Of a stretch of DNA of 64,000 nucleotides, positions 41,305 through 51,981 are shown piece by piece. The stretch covers positions 20,529-84,528 of the forward strand of contig SKVJ01000019.1 of the NCBI GenBank assembly GCA_007129495.1, given 5' to 3'. The position numbers were made by a program, and so were the translations under genes. The notes beneath the pieces were generated by a model. The model worked only from the letters and a program-made list of their open reading frames with translations. It was not told the origin of the DNA and did no database searches. The number at the start of each line of letters is the position of its first letter. The first letter of the stretch is position 1. The stretch is from Dehalococcoidia bacterium (lineage in GTDB: Bacteria; Chloroflexota; Dehalococcoidia; GIF9; AB-539-J10).

Positions 41305-42015
41305 ATGACCATACGCGCAGTCTTCTTCGATTGGATGAATACCCTTGTCCACATGGAACCGGACCGGCACGTGCTCTCTTCTGAGGTGTGCCGGGAGTTC
41401 GGTATCGATCTCAGCGAGCGCGATGCCTTGCGTGGCATCTACGCAGCGGAGGAGGAAATGGGTGGCAGCCGGCCGCTGCGCTGGTCACCTGACGGAGATC
41501 CGGAGGTGTACCTCAGGTACAATAACAGGGTTCTGGCGGAGGCAGGTATCAGTCTTCCCGACAAGCGCACTGCCATAGCCATGCTGCAGCGCTTCGCGGA
41601 GCGATACAAAGAAGTGAAGTTCGCAGTATTCGAAGATGCCAAACCGGCACTTCTCGAGTTGAAGCAGCGCGGCATCATAACTGGACTTATTTCAAATATG
41701 CCGCAGGAGATGCAGCCAGTCCTCGACAGTCTGGGGCTCTCTGAGCTGCTGGATTTCGCAGTCTCTCCCGTCGATGTGAATGGTGAAAGTAAGCCGGCAG
41801 CGCCCATCTTTCTCGAGGCTCTGAGACGTGCGAATGCGCGACCAGAAGAGGCGGCACACGTAGGCGACGAGCATTTCACCGATGGGAAGGGTGCAAAGAA
41901 CGTCGGAATAACGCCGGTGATAATCGACCGCTATGATCTGTTCGAGTCGCTGAAGGCATACGACCGGATAATGTCATTAGAGCAACTGCCCAAGATGCTT
42001 GATGCACTGCCATGA
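41305..42015 (+). CDS. HAD family hydrolase
   Basis: IRAVFFDWMNTLVHM, GLISNMPQ, KPAAPIFLEAL, HVGDEHFTDGKGAKNVG. Confidence 0.85.
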   Translation: MTIRAVFFDWMNTLVHMEPDRHVLSSEVCREFGIDLSERDALRGIYAAEEEMGGSRPLRWSPDGDPEVYLRYNNRVLAEAGISLPDKRTAIAMLQRFAERYKEVKFAVFEDAKPALLELKQRGIITGLISNMPQEMQPVLDSLGLSELLDFAVSPVDVNGESKPAAPIFLEALRRANARPEEAAHVGDEHFTDGKGAKNVGITPVIIDRYDLFESLKAYDRIMSLEQLPKMLDALP

Positions 42016-42227
42016 GAAGTAGAGCTGTGCCAGATGAGCGTCACCCGTGCCGTCGGACATCGTTCCGGCGGCACAGTCCGCTGGCTCGACATAGTTCACG
42101 CATGCCCCAAACGGCGTAGGCAACCCGCTGAGGTGTGTTGCCCAAAGCCACCCCCCATCATAAGACTTAAACGCTCATCGTACGCTACAATAAAGGCCAT
42201 AGACCGCGAAAAGGAAGACCATCAGTC

Positions 42228-43286
42228 GTGCCTGACAAATTCAGAGAATTACGCGAAGCCCTGCGTATCCGCAATACAACTCGTGAGCAGATCCGGAGCC
42301 TCAACGACCAACGGAATAAGTCTGGCGGCGACGATGCGAAGTTTCTGTCTCAATACGAGAAACTCATCAGCCGATTGGCTTCGGTCGATGACCGCCTGTC
42401 AGGACTCAGGCAGGCACTCGCCGAGGAGATAGAAGAGTCTCGCACAACCCTGACTGCAGCCGAAGAAGGTATGCGAGCTCAGCGTTCCCGCGAAGTCACA
42501 GACACAGCCTATGATGAAGAAGGTCTCGCGCTACACAGACAACTCGAGAGTGAACGGGCGCGACTGTCACTCCTTGAAGCGGCGGCGACGGCCGAATCAG
42601 CAGCGGATATCGACCGCATAAGTGCGATGGCGGTCACGGACACCGACGGAACGGCAGCCGAGAAGAAGGATGCCATCATGGAGAGCTACAACAACGTTCG
42701 CTTCGCTGACTGGCCGGGTGCATCGGTTCCTGAGCGAATCGGGATGCTGTGGCGTGAAGGCCGGAAACCTCAATCGAAGCGCTCCATCCTCATCAGTGCT
42801 GCAGCTATTGTGGCACTCACCCTGATCGTCGTGGGTGGCGCATTCGCTTCGGGCACATCGGGCGAGCGGGATGTGACCGACTTCCTCAGGGATGGTGAGT
42901 TGCTGGTGCCGGTACTCGTTGATGGTGCAGACGGAGTACGTAACCTGGAGTTTACAATCGAATATGACTCTGACCTCCTGACAGGTATCTCCGCCGTCCA
43001 GGGTGATGTAGGACGGTTGGCCGTCATGCAGTACGATATCGATCGTTCCGGAATTCTGACAGTGACTGTGCGGGATGTAGTCGGCATCTCCGGCACAGGC
43101 CCCATAGTCGTCGTCAGGTTCAGGGCGAACGACCGCGTAGCAGAGCAGGCACCTCTAATGTTCACGTTCATCAAAGCGACGGATGTTCGTACGATGTCCG
43201 ACATGCCCGTGCTGGCAGACGATGGCTGGATCGATACAGAGACTCTCGATATGCTCGCACCCGAACTACGATTCACCCCGCATTGA
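42228..43286 (+). CDS. Coiled-coil / TM / cohesin-like domain protein
   Basis: Charged coiled-coil N-terminus, TM ILISAAAIVALTLIVVGGAFA, then LLVPVLVDGADGVRNLEFTIEYDSDLLTG...VVVRFRAND. Confidence 0.65.
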   Translation: MPDKFRELREALRIRNTTREQIRSLNDQRNKSGGDDAKFLSQYEKLISRLASVDDRLSGLRQALAEEIEESRTTLTAAEEGMRAQRSREVTDTAYDEEGLALHRQLESERARLSLLEAAATAESAADIDRISAMAVTDTDGTAAEKKDAIMESYNNVRFADWPGASVPERIGMLWREGRKPQSKRSILISAAAIVALTLIVVGGAFASGTSGERDVTDFLRDGELLVPVLVDGADGVRNLEFTIEYDSDLLTGISAVQGDVGRLAVMQYDIDRSGILTVTVRDVVGISGTGPIVVVRFRANDRVAEQAPLMFTFIKATDVRTMSDMPVLADDGWIDTETLDMLAPELRFTPH

Positions 43287-43296
43287 ACCGGTGCCG

Positions 43297-44238
43297 CTAA
43301 GCAGCCGCGCGACTACGGGCAGGTGCAAGCCCACCTCTCAAGAAGGCAAGCGCAATACCCAGGAGCATGAGGATCGCTCCCAGGATCTCCAGCCCGGTGG
43401 GTGCTTCGCCCAGTGTGAGCCAGGCAAGGAATGAGGCTCCGACTGGCTCGCCCAATACGGCCACTGTCACCATCGTAGCCGGCAGGAAACGCAGTGCCCA
43501 GTTCAAAGATACGTGACCCATGATCTGCGGCACGAGCGCCAGTGCAACCATGGCGCCATATGTCGCTCGTGTATAGCCGATGAACGATGCGCCCGTGATG
43601 ATGACCGCGACGACCAGTACCACGGCAGCGACTGAGAAGACTGTCGTAGAGTACGCCAGCAGTCCGCCCGTCCTTCTTATGCGTCTGCCGATAAGCAGAT
43701 AACCGGCCATGGCTACCGCGGCCATCAGCGCCAGGAAGTTTCCGGAAGGAGCTGCACCACCAACCTGCCATCCTGCATGGCCAATCAGGACGGCCCCAAA
43801 CGTCGAGATAGCGATACCAAGGAATGTCTCTCGGCGCAAGAACTCCTTGAAGAAAAGCCGGGATGCCAGCGCGACGAACAGCGGAGTAGCGGTTACAAGC
43901 ACGACGGAACTAGCCACCGTAGTATAAGAGAGGGATGCAATCCAGAGCGCGAAGTGAAGGGCAAGAAGCACACCAGCGAGCAACAGCAGTTTCCACTCGT
44001 TTCGCAGAAGCCAGACTATTTCTCTGCGGGCGCGGGTCACCCCGAATGGGAGTAACACCATGGAAGCGATCAGTAGCCTGAAGGCGGCTACAGCGAGGGG
44101 AGGCGCATCCGCAATACGAACCAGCACAGCCGCGCACGAAATCGCGACTACGCCCAGTCCCAGCACAACAAGTCGTCCGGACACGTTACATTCGCAATCT
44201 CCCGGATAGCTCACCCGGTAGTCCTGATCGAGGGGCAC
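43297..44238 (-). CDS. EamA/DMT family transporter
   Basis: Multi-TM; ALHFALWIASLSYTTVASSVVLVTATPLFVALASRLFFKE; C-term LGEAPTGLEILGAILMLLGIA. Confidence 0.88.
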   Translation of the reverse strand: MPLDQDYRVSYPGDCECNVSGRLVVLGLGVVAISCAAVLVRIADAPPLAVAAFRLLIASMVLLPFGVTRARREIVWLLRNEWKLLLLAGVLLALHFALWIASLSYTTVASSVVLVTATPLFVALASRLFFKEFLRRETFLGIAISTFGAVLIGHAGWQVGGAAPSGNFLALMAAVAMAGYLLIGRRIRRTGGLLAYSTTVFSVAAVVLVVAVIITGASFIGYTRATYGAMVALALVPQIMGHVSLNWALRFLPATMVTVAVLGEPVGASFLAWLTLGEAPTGLEILGAILMLLGIALAFLRGGLAPARSRAAA

Positions 44239-44261
44239 CGGACCATGGTCAAAGAGAGTAT

Positions 44262-46721
44262 CTAAGAGGCTTCCGGTTTACCTGCCTTGCGCGATCTGGT
44301 TCCCTGGAAAGCCTTTAGCATCTCTGCCATCTGTTTGAGTTGCGCAACCACGCGGCCATTGATGGAGCGTGGCGGATAAGTTCCATCTTTGCGCTTCCGG
44401 CCAACCGGCATTCGGCTCAATATCTCGATACCCTGGTCGACAGAATCAACGGCATACACATGGAACTCGCCCTTTCGCACTGCCTCGACGACCTCCTCGC
44501 GCAACATGAGATTTCGAAGATTCCGTGACGGTATGATGACGCCCTGCTTTCCGGTCAGACCCTGAGTACGACAGGCTTGGAAGAATCCTTCGATCTTCTG
44601 ATTAACGCCGCCAATAGGCTGCACCTCGCCTCTCTGGTTTATGGATCCCGTGACGGCAATATCCTGCCTCAGCGGCACATCAGCCAGACTTGACAGCAAG
44701 GCATACAACTCAGCACAGGACGCGCTATCGCCGTCTACTCCGCCATATGACTGTTCGAAGCAGAGACTTGCAGAGAGAGAAAGCGGAGTGTCCTGTGCGT
44801 AGCGCCATCCAAGAAATCCACTCATGATGAGTACGCCCTTATCATGCGTATTGCCGCTCAGATTCGCCTCACGTTCGATGTTAATCACACCGCCGCGCCC
44901 CAGGTATGTCATGCAGGTGATACGGGATGGCTTGCCGAATGTTACGTCGCCCATGCTGTAAACGCTCAGACCATTCACCTGGCCGACCACAGAGCCGCGC
45001 GTATCGATCAGAATCGTACCCTCCTCAATCATCTCGCGCAGACGCTCATCGGGAAGGTCGTGTCGAAAGCGCCTCTCGTCAATCGCTCGAAATACGTGCT
45101 CTCCACTGACAAGCTTCGCCTCAGCCTTGCGTGCCCAGTATTCAGACTCTTCGACGAGTTCCTTGATGAAGGCGAAACGTGAGGACAGCTTCGTCTGATT
45201 TGCCACCATACGTGAAGCATATTCCATGACCATTGCCACGGCCGTGGTATCGAAGTGCTTCAGTTCACATCCCTCGCAGCACCCCGCGATAAAGGCGGCA
45301 AACGACGCCATGTTCTCGGTAGTCCTGGCGACTTCATAGTTGAAGTCGGCCTTCACCTTGAATATCTCCCAGAAATCCTCGTCGTACACAGACAGCAACT
45401 GATAAAGCGTTGCATCACCGATGAGGATCACCTTGACGTGAATGGGAATCGGCATGGGCCGCAGCCCCTGGGCTACAACCAGCCCAAACTGCTCAAACGG
45501 CTCCTCGATACCCAGTTCCCTCGTCTTCAAAGCACGTTTGAGGGTGGGCCATACGGCGGGACTTGTCAGCACATCGGCCGCACTTAGCAGCAGATAGCCT
45601 CCATTAGCGAGATGGAGAGCACCAGGTTTCAGCATCATGTGGTCGCTCAGGTATCCACCAAGAACAAACTTGCGTTCGACCTTACCGAAGAGATTCACAT
45701 AGTTGGGATTCGTCTCGGTGATGATTGGAGGGCCGTCAGTGTCACTATTGTCGACGAATACGTTGATCTGAAACGGCAGAAAGGGATCCGCGCCAAACCG
45801 GGAGCCATCGATCTGCAGGCCCATAAATCCCTCCGGTTTCTCTTCCGACGTACCCTTGAAACTCTCGACCTTCTCCAGGGTGTAGGACTTCAGGTCGGCA
45901 AGGTACTGCACGATGACCGGGACTTCAGCATACTTCTTCATAGGACCATCGAAGATACGGTCAGCGGTGTGTTCCGCTACCTCACGGTCGGACTGTTGCA
46001 CTCGCTCTGCGGTAACGCGTTCGATGCTCTGCATCTCCTCAAACACTGCCTCAAGATCCTTGCGCAACTCGTTCCGGGCCTTCTCGATCTCTTGCCTCTC
46101 ACTGTCACTGAGCGCCGCAAATTCGTCCTGGGACAAAGCCTTGCCCTCTTTCACCGGCACCAGAGCCAGGCCCAATTGTGTCGTCTGAATGACAAAACCC
46201 CTGCTCGCAGCTTCCTCACGCAGCTTGCCAAATAATTCCTGCTGGCGTGCCTGGCCTTCCTCGATTATCGATTTTCGCTGTCCTTTGTACTCTTCGGAAG
46301 AGAATGCACTCGCGAGATCTCTCTTCAACTGCTGCAGCAGCTCCAGCATATCGTCGCGTAAGGCGCGACCCTTACCTTTCGAAACCTCGACCATTCTCGG
46401 CTTATCAGAATGCGCAAAATTGTGCACATAACACCAATCGCTGATGTGGTAGGCCTCTCCTCTGCTCGTGCGCTCCTCTATAAGTTTGCCTATGTACGTC
46501 TTTGCGACAGACGTCTTTCCGGTCCCTGTCAGTCCGGCAAGATAGATGTTGTAGCCATCCCGTTCCATAGACAAACCGAACTCTATGGCACGTATAGCCC
46601 TGTCCTGGCCAATAAATTCATGCAGCGGCTCAAGACCGTCGGTGCACTCGAAATCAAACTGTTTGGGGTCGCAGTACCAGCGCAGTTTGTCGGCTGAGAT
46701 TTCGTAACGAGAGATATCCAC
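44262..46721 (-). CDS. Lon-like ATP-dependent protease (AAA_32 / LonB-type)
   Basis: IYLAGLTGTGKTSVAKTYI, LHLANGGYLLLSAADVL, GGVDGDSASCAELYALLSSLADVPLRQDIAVTGSINQRGEVQPIGGVNQKIEGFF. Confidence 0.92.
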   Translation of the reverse strand: MDISRYEISADKLRWYCDPKQFDFECTDGLEPLHEFIGQDRAIRAIEFGLSMERDGYNIYLAGLTGTGKTSVAKTYIGKLIEERTSRGEAYHISDWCYVHNFAHSDKPRMVEVSKGKGRALRDDMLELLQQLKRDLASAFSSEEYKGQRKSIIEEGQARQQELFGKLREEAASRGFVIQTTQLGLALVPVKEGKALSQDEFAALSDSERQEIEKARNELRKDLEAVFEEMQSIERVTAERVQQSDREVAEHTADRIFDGPMKKYAEVPVIVQYLADLKSYTLEKVESFKGTSEEKPEGFMGLQIDGSRFGADPFLPFQINVFVDNSDTDGPPIITETNPNYVNLFGKVERKFVLGGYLSDHMMLKPGALHLANGGYLLLSAADVLTSPAVWPTLKRALKTRELGIEEPFEQFGLVVAQGLRPMPIPIHVKVILIGDATLYQLLSVYDEDFWEIFKVKADFNYEVARTTENMASFAAFIAGCCEGCELKHFDTTAVAMVMEYASRMVANQTKLSSRFAFIKELVEESEYWARKAEAKLVSGEHVFRAIDERRFRHDLPDERLREMIEEGTILIDTRGSVVGQVNGLSVYSMGDVTFGKPSRITCMTYLGRGGVINIEREANLSGNTHDKGVLIMSGFLGWRYAQDTPLSLSASLCFEQSYGGVDGDSASCAELYALLSSLADVPLRQDIAVTGSINQRGEVQPIGGVNQKIEGFFQACRTQGLTGKQGVIIPSRNLRNLMLREEVVEAVRKGEFHVYAVDSVDQGIEILSRMPVGRKRKDGTYPPRSINGRVVAQLKQMAEMLKAFQGTRSRKAGKPEAS

Positions 46722-46768
46722 TATGCTGCTCCTTTCAATTTCTCAGTCTGCATTCTATCAGCGAAGTA

Positions 46769-47533
46769 TCACACGATATCGTTGGGAGAAGGAGGGAACA
46801 CGACTTCGCGAACAGCTGCTTCGCTGTAGCCCTTGGACATCGAGAGTTTGACTCCCTTCAACGAGATACGCCCTGCGGAGACAATCATCTTCAGGGCATC
46901 ATCAACAGAAATCTCAGTACGGAGAATGTCTTCCTCACGAACAATCATAAGGTACCCGGAAGTGGGATTGGGAGAGGTGGGGATGAACACGTTCAGTAGC
47001 TTCTGTCCGGCCTCATCGAATTCCTCGTTAGTGAGGAACCCCAGAGTACGAATGCCTTTGCGGGGAAACTCGACAAGCACCACCTGCATAAACCCAGTTT
47101 CCCGTGGCGCCGCAAAGGCCTCCAGTATCTGCTTGATGCCATTGTACATCGGCCGGACAACAGGTACTCTCGAGATAGCGGATTCGACCATTCGGAGCAG
47201 TCGTTGCCCGCCGAAGTAGGTCGTAACAACTCCGACGGCATAGATAATGAGCACCGTGATGACGAATCCCAGACCGTACAGAGGTCGTCCGGCGAATTGT
47301 CGAATGATAGGCTGCAACAATTCGTCAACCCATTCGAAAAGCCACCTGAGAATGAGGATCGTAGCCAGGAATGGCACGGCCACGAGGATTCCGGCAACGA
47401 AATGACTGCGGATTTTCAGGAGTATTCGCAGCCACAACCTGGATTGCAAACTCCGGTTCAGAAGTTTGCGAAGGGGCGAGCGGCGTCTCTTACGCCTCGT
47501 CGACGTCTGCATCTCATTGCCTGGAATCTTCAC
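46769..47533 (-). CDS. DUF502 family membrane protein
   Basis: FVAGILVAVPFLATILILRWLFEWVDELLQP, RVPVVRPMYNGIKQILE, FIPTSPNPTSGYLMIV. Confidence 0.88.
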   Translation of the reverse strand: MKIPGNEMQTSTRRKRRRSPLRKLLNRSLQSRLWLRILLKIRSHFVAGILVAVPFLATILILRWLFEWVDELLQPIIRQFAGRPLYGLGFVITVLIIYAVGVVTTYFGGQRLLRMVESAISRVPVVRPMYNGIKQILEAFAAPRETGFMQVVLVEFPRKGIRTLGFLTNEEFDEAGQKLLNVFIPTSPNPTSGYLMIVREEDILRTEISVDDALKMIVSAGRISLKGVKLSMSKGYSEAAVREVVFPPSPNDIV

Positions 47534-47590
47534 TGACTTCAGTTATCAGGCCCCGGTGGAAATGGCACTCCGCAAATTCCGCCGCCATGC

Positions 47591-47848
47591 TCATCCGGAT
47601 AACCTGCGCAACTCGAATACCACCGGGTTATCCGGGTCCGGGCACGCCACGCGGGCGGAATCTGCATCACATTCCCAGGGAAACCGTCCTCCAAACTGCA
47701 GAACCTGCGCAAACGGATACAGCACGTAGAAGGCCCAGGAACACATCCCGGACGGAGTGGTTTGACCAACGACGAACTCGTCGCCGACACTGTGCGCTGC
47801 TTCGCAGCAACCCTGTTGCGAAATGACTCGTGCTATTATCTCATCCAT
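47591..47848 (-). CDS. TIGR04076 family protein
   Basis: VISQQGCCEAAHSVGDEFVVGQTTPSGMCSWAFYVLYPFAQVLQFGGRFPWE...CPDPDNPVVFELRRL. Confidence 0.75.
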   Translation of the reverse strand: MDEIIARVISQQGCCEAAHSVGDEFVVGQTTPSGMCSWAFYVLYPFAQVLQFGGRFPWECDADSARVACPDPDNPVVFELRRLSG

Positions 47849-48026
47849 ATTTGTGCTGGCCGGACTTCGCGTGTGGAGGACTTCACTACAGTTCGACGAT
47901 CGAGACTTTCCTCGCGCCACACAATGACTTCTCGTTGCGGGTACCTTCGTCTACAGTACCCATCTTATTCTCAAGTATAAGCGTGCGGGGACAGACGCGT
48001 CTAGTCAAGTGATGCCAGACACCACT

Positions 48027-49277
48027 TCATTGAACGGCAGGTTTCCGGGTAATCAGGATAGTCACGATCGACGCAAGGAACAGTGAGAGAAACAACAGCA
48101 ACACGCTGTCGTAGCTCCCCGAGGCATCATACATGCGGCCGGCGACGAGGGGCCCCACTGCACTACCCACCGCATACGGTACAGTCACCGCTCCAAAGAT
48201 GGCGCCGTAGTGAGCCAGTCCGAAGTATCCGCTCACCAGCATAGACATGGTAGGCAGCCAGCTTCCGATACCGAGTCCCATCGTGATCGCATACAGCCAT
48301 GCCATGCTGGAACGAGATCCGGGCCCAATCGTCATCAACACCATGATGGCCATCACCTGCAGCACAAGCCCGATGGCAAGCGCATTCTTTGCCTGCACCC
48401 TGTCACACAGCCAGCCGAAACCGAACTTCGCAAAAGCACTGCACAGACCCACGGCTCCCATGGCGCCGGCGCTCACCGCGACCGGGAACCCGGCATCCTC
48501 CAGCAAAGGCACCTGATTCTGAATTGTGCCCACCTGCGCGAATTGACTTATCAGATAAGTCAGGAATATCAGCCAGAAAGTCATGGTCGTCATCGCAATC
48601 TTCAATGACACACCGGCTTTTGGCGCAGACTTTGCATCGGCCCACGCGGGAGGCAATTCAGCCGCCCCATACGCTCGAAGGCCCTTTTCCTCAGGCCGAG
48701 TCCGAATGACAAACACAGCCAGCGGAATGATTCCCAGCCAGCACAAAATGCCAAGGATGAGATATGAATGGCTCCAGCCAAGTTGGGGAAGAAGCACAGC
48801 CCCCACAAGAGGGGCAAGCACAAGACCACCCACCCCTACCCCGGAGGCCATCAGTCCAACCATGGCACCCCGACGTCTCTCAAACCAATTGGAAACAACA
48901 GCGCTTGCCGGGATCTGCCCCGTCGCTGCCATACCAAGACCGATTATGGCGTAGCCGACATAGTACTGCCAGAGAGCCGACATCGATGACAGCACCAGAA
49001 AACCCAGGCCTGCGACCGCAGCCCCTGCAGACATGACCACCCGCGCACCGTATCGATCGACGAGCCTTCCCGCCTGAGGTGCGACCAGCCCGGTCGTGAG
49101 AAAGAAGACGGTGAAGCCGACCATCACATCCCCCCTTCCCCATCCCAGCTGTTGCTGCAAAGGTGTCACAAAGAGACTGAATGCGTAGAAACCGCAACCA
49201 AAGGTGATGATATTGCAGAGGAACGCGGCCAGCACTATCCAGTAGCCGTAGAACGGCTTGATGCGATCAGCAGTCAA
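48027..49277 (-). CDS. MFS transporter (OFA-like), paralogue of 10758..12029
   Basis: FYGYWIVLAAFLCNIITFGCGFYAFSLFVTPLQQQLGW. Confidence 0.88.
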   Translation of the reverse strand: MTADRIKPFYGYWIVLAAFLCNIITFGCGFYAFSLFVTPLQQQLGWGRGDVMVGFTVFFLTTGLVAPQAGRLVDRYGARVVMSAGAAVAGLGFLVLSSMSALWQYYVGYAIIGLGMAATGQIPASAVVSNWFERRRGAMVGLMASGVGVGGLVLAPLVGAVLLPQLGWSHSYLILGILCWLGIIPLAVFVIRTRPEEKGLRAYGAAELPPAWADAKSAPKAGVSLKIAMTTMTFWLIFLTYLISQFAQVGTIQNQVPLLEDAGFPVAVSAGAMGAVGLCSAFAKFGFGWLCDRVQAKNALAIGLVLQVMAIMVLMTIGPGSRSSMAWLYAITMGLGIGSWLPTMSMLVSGYFGLAHYGAIFGAVTVPYAVGSAVGPLVAGRMYDASGSYDSVLLLFLSLFLASIVTILITRKPAVQ

Positions 49278-49492
49278 CGAGGTGCCTCATATATACGGTA
49301 CCATCAGGTGCTGACATTGAACCACATGCTGATAGTGAGACGACAGCGGCCATTGTATCATCACGGTCGTTGGCGCACCCCGTATCGAATGATAGAATCA
49401 GATGGATGCCTGATACTCAGAGCTGGCGATTCAGGAATGCAGGCGGCAACGTATACACGTCCTGAGCGTCCGCCAAATCGAGCGGAGGTCCC

Positions 49493-50899
49493 ATGAACAT
49501 CAAACTCCAGTTCCTCGGCGCCGCGGAGAATGTCACAGGTTCGCGTTATCTGCTGGAGGCAAACGGTCACCGGTTTCTGCTGGATTGCGGGATGCACCAG
49601 GAGCGTCAGTTACGAGGAAGAGACTGGGAGCCCTTTCCGGTGGAGCCGTCATCCATTGATGCCGTGCTTATTACACACGCGCACCTGGACCATTGTGGCT
49701 ACCTCCCGAAACTGGCGCGGGATGGATTCTCCGGTCCTGTGTATTGCACGCCGGCCACCAAGGAGATCATTAAGATATCGCTTCTTGACTCGGCCTACAT
49801 TCAGGAAGCCGACGCAGAGCACAAGAGGAGACGGCACGAACGAGAGGGGCGTAAGGGACCCTATCCGGAAGTCCCCCTGTATACGATTAAGGATGCAGAA
49901 AACTGCTTCCCTCAGTTAGAGCCAACCCGCTATAACAGTCTCGTGGACCTGGCCGATGGAATCTCGGCGACTTTCGTCGACGCGGGCCACATTCTGGGAT
50001 CTGCGATGATTGCCATTGACATCCGCCTCGATGGCGAGAAACGACGTCTCATCTTCACCGGCGATATCGGTCGCTGGGACCGTCCGATAGTGCGCAATCC
50101 GACAACGTTCGAAGAAGCTGACTACATCATCATGGAGTCGACTTATGGCGACCGGATTCATGCCGATGTCGACGACATCGACATGCAACTCGAGCAGGTA
50201 ATCAAGGCAACTGTGCAGGCCGGAGGCAACGTCATCGTTCCCAGCTTCGCGATCGAGCGCGCACAGGAACTGCTCTATCACATGCGCGAGCTTCTTGCCG
50301 CGGACAGGATTCCACATCTTCTCGTGTTCCTTGATAGCCCCATGGCCATCAAGGTCACGGAGGTGTTCCGGAACTACACAGAATTGTACGATGAGGATGC
50401 CACGAAGATCCTCGAACAGACTGGCTCGCCATTCGACTTCTCGGGACTTGTGGCAGTGGCTTCGACCGACCAATCGAAGGCTCTTAATTACCTTGGCGGT
50501 TCAGCGATGATTATCGCGGGTTCGGGCATGGTCACCGGCGGGCGTATAAAGCACCATGTTGTGAACAATATATCCCGACCCGAGTCGACCATCCTCTTCG
50601 TCGGGTACCAGGCAGTGGGAACGCTCGGACGGCAGATAGTGGAAGGCTCCCAGCAAGTGCGTATTTTCGGCCAGATGCATTCTGTTAAGGCACGAATCGA
50701 GGAGATTCAGGGATTCTCATCCCACGCGGATCAACACGAACTGCTGCGATGGTTGTCCAGCATCAGGAACACGCCCAGGAGGGTGTTTGTAACCCATGGG
50801 GAAAAGGATTCGGCTCGCCGATTCGCCCGGTACCTTGAAGAACAACGTGGCTGGGATGTGGCTATTCCCGGCTACGGAGATGAAGTGACCGTAGATTAA
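49493..50899 (+). CDS. MBL-fold beta-CASP RNA metallo-hydrolase
   Basis: ITHAHLDHCGYLPKL, IIMESTYGDR, IIAGSGMVTGGRIKHH, FSSHADQHELL, FVTHGEKDSA. Confidence 0.93.
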   Translation: MNIKLQFLGAAENVTGSRYLLEANGHRFLLDCGMHQERQLRGRDWEPFPVEPSSIDAVLITHAHLDHCGYLPKLARDGFSGPVYCTPATKEIIKISLLDSAYIQEADAEHKRRRHEREGRKGPYPEVPLYTIKDAENCFPQLEPTRYNSLVDLADGISATFVDAGHILGSAMIAIDIRLDGEKRRLIFTGDIGRWDRPIVRNPTTFEEADYIIMESTYGDRIHADVDDIDMQLEQVIKATVQAGGNVIVPSFAIERAQELLYHMRELLAADRIPHLLVFLDSPMAIKVTEVFRNYTELYDEDATKILEQTGSPFDFSGLVAVASTDQSKALNYLGGSAMIIAGSGMVTGGRIKHHVVNNISRPESTILFVGYQAVGTLGRQIVEGSQQVRIFGQMHSVKARIEEIQGFSSHADQHELLRWLSSIRNTPRRVFVTHGEKDSARRFARYLEEQRGWDVAIPGYGDEVTVD

Positions 50900-50960
50900 C
50901 GGTCATGTTTACCACTCGCTTCAGCATCCAGTATCAATTGTCACCATTAAGGAGGCCACG

Positions 50961-51434
50961 ATGACATGTCCCATCAGGAGGATCCTCACCGAGAGTAAGA
51001 CCGTCGCGATAGTCGGCCTTTCCACCAAGCCTGAGCAGGAGAGCTACGGGGTGGCATGCTACCTGGCCGATCACGGGTTCGATATCATCCCCGTCAATCC
51101 CGGAGCAGATGAGATCCTGGGACGCAAGTCGTATGCGAACCTGAGGGATCTGTCCGAACCACCTGATGTAGTGGACGTATTCCGTCGCCCGGACGCCATG
51201 CCCGAGATAGTGGAAGACGCCATTGCTATCGGCGCCAAAGCGGTGTGGATGCAACTGGGTATAACCCACGCCGATGCGGCCAGGCGCGCACGAGAGGCAG
51301 GCCTCACAGTAGTGATGGACCACTGCATGAAGCGCGAGCATCAGAAGCTCAGCAAGAAGTCAACGGCCAAAGGAGAGGAAGCTCCGGAAGACGCCTGCCA
51401 GTGGCGTCCACCCATGGCTGCTGAGGAATCCTGA
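50961..51434 (+). CDS. CoA-binding domain protein
   Basis: TVAIVGLSTKPEQESYGVACYLADHGFDIIPVNPGA, AVWMQLGITHADAARRAREAGLTVVMDHCMKRE. Confidence 0.9.
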   Translation: MTCPIRRILTESKTVAIVGLSTKPEQESYGVACYLADHGFDIIPVNPGADEILGRKSYANLRDLSEPPDVVDVFRRPDAMPEIVEDAIAIGAKAVWMQLGITHADAARRAREAGLTVVMDHCMKREHQKLSKKSTAKGEEAPEDACQWRPPMAAEES

Positions 51435-51436
51435 CC

Positions 51437-51769
51437 TCACTCGCTGATCGGCTCGTATAAGGCGCGTGACTTAATCTCCATGTCGCGCCCGGCCCACGTG
51501 TCCTTCATCTCAGCGCGCGCTTCGGCCAGGGCATCGCTCGCCAGCCAGTCCTTAAACGTAGCCACATCCTTGAACTGATACACCGCAAGATACGGAGGCT
51601 GATCGGCTTCTACTTCGTTCGAGAGCTTGTAGCGTCTCACGGAACTGATATGGCCTCCTCTTGACAGCAATGGTATGTGTATTTCGTCATACCACTTGTT
51701 GAACTCGGGTTCGAGTTCAGCAGCGCAACGCGTCCACACGAGCCAGAGGTACGGATTGTTGTCAACCAT
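51437..51769 (-). CDS. Small ferredoxin-like-fold protein (DUF4286-like)
   Basis: EFNKWYDEIHIPLLSRGGHISSVRRYKL...YLAVYQFKDVATFKDWL. Confidence 0.65.
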   Translation of the reverse strand: MVDNNPYLWLVWTRCAAELEPEFNKWYDEIHIPLLSRGGHISSVRRYKLSNEVEADQPPYLAVYQFKDVATFKDWLASDALAEARAEMKDTWAGRDMEIKSRALYEPISE

Positions 51770-51981
51770 GTCTCCTCCTTACGATGCCCGTCCTATTCCG
51801 AAGGACATGGAATCAGGACATCGGGCACTATATCACAAGATTCAGGCACAGGTAGTGCACCGCGGCGTCGCTGCACTCATCACCTGATGGCACACGTCAT
51901 CATCACTGTACTTCCTGAATGCTATACTAATCAGTCGATTGTCCGCTGCGCCCCGAGCGGCAGACGGGACGGAGGTGAACA

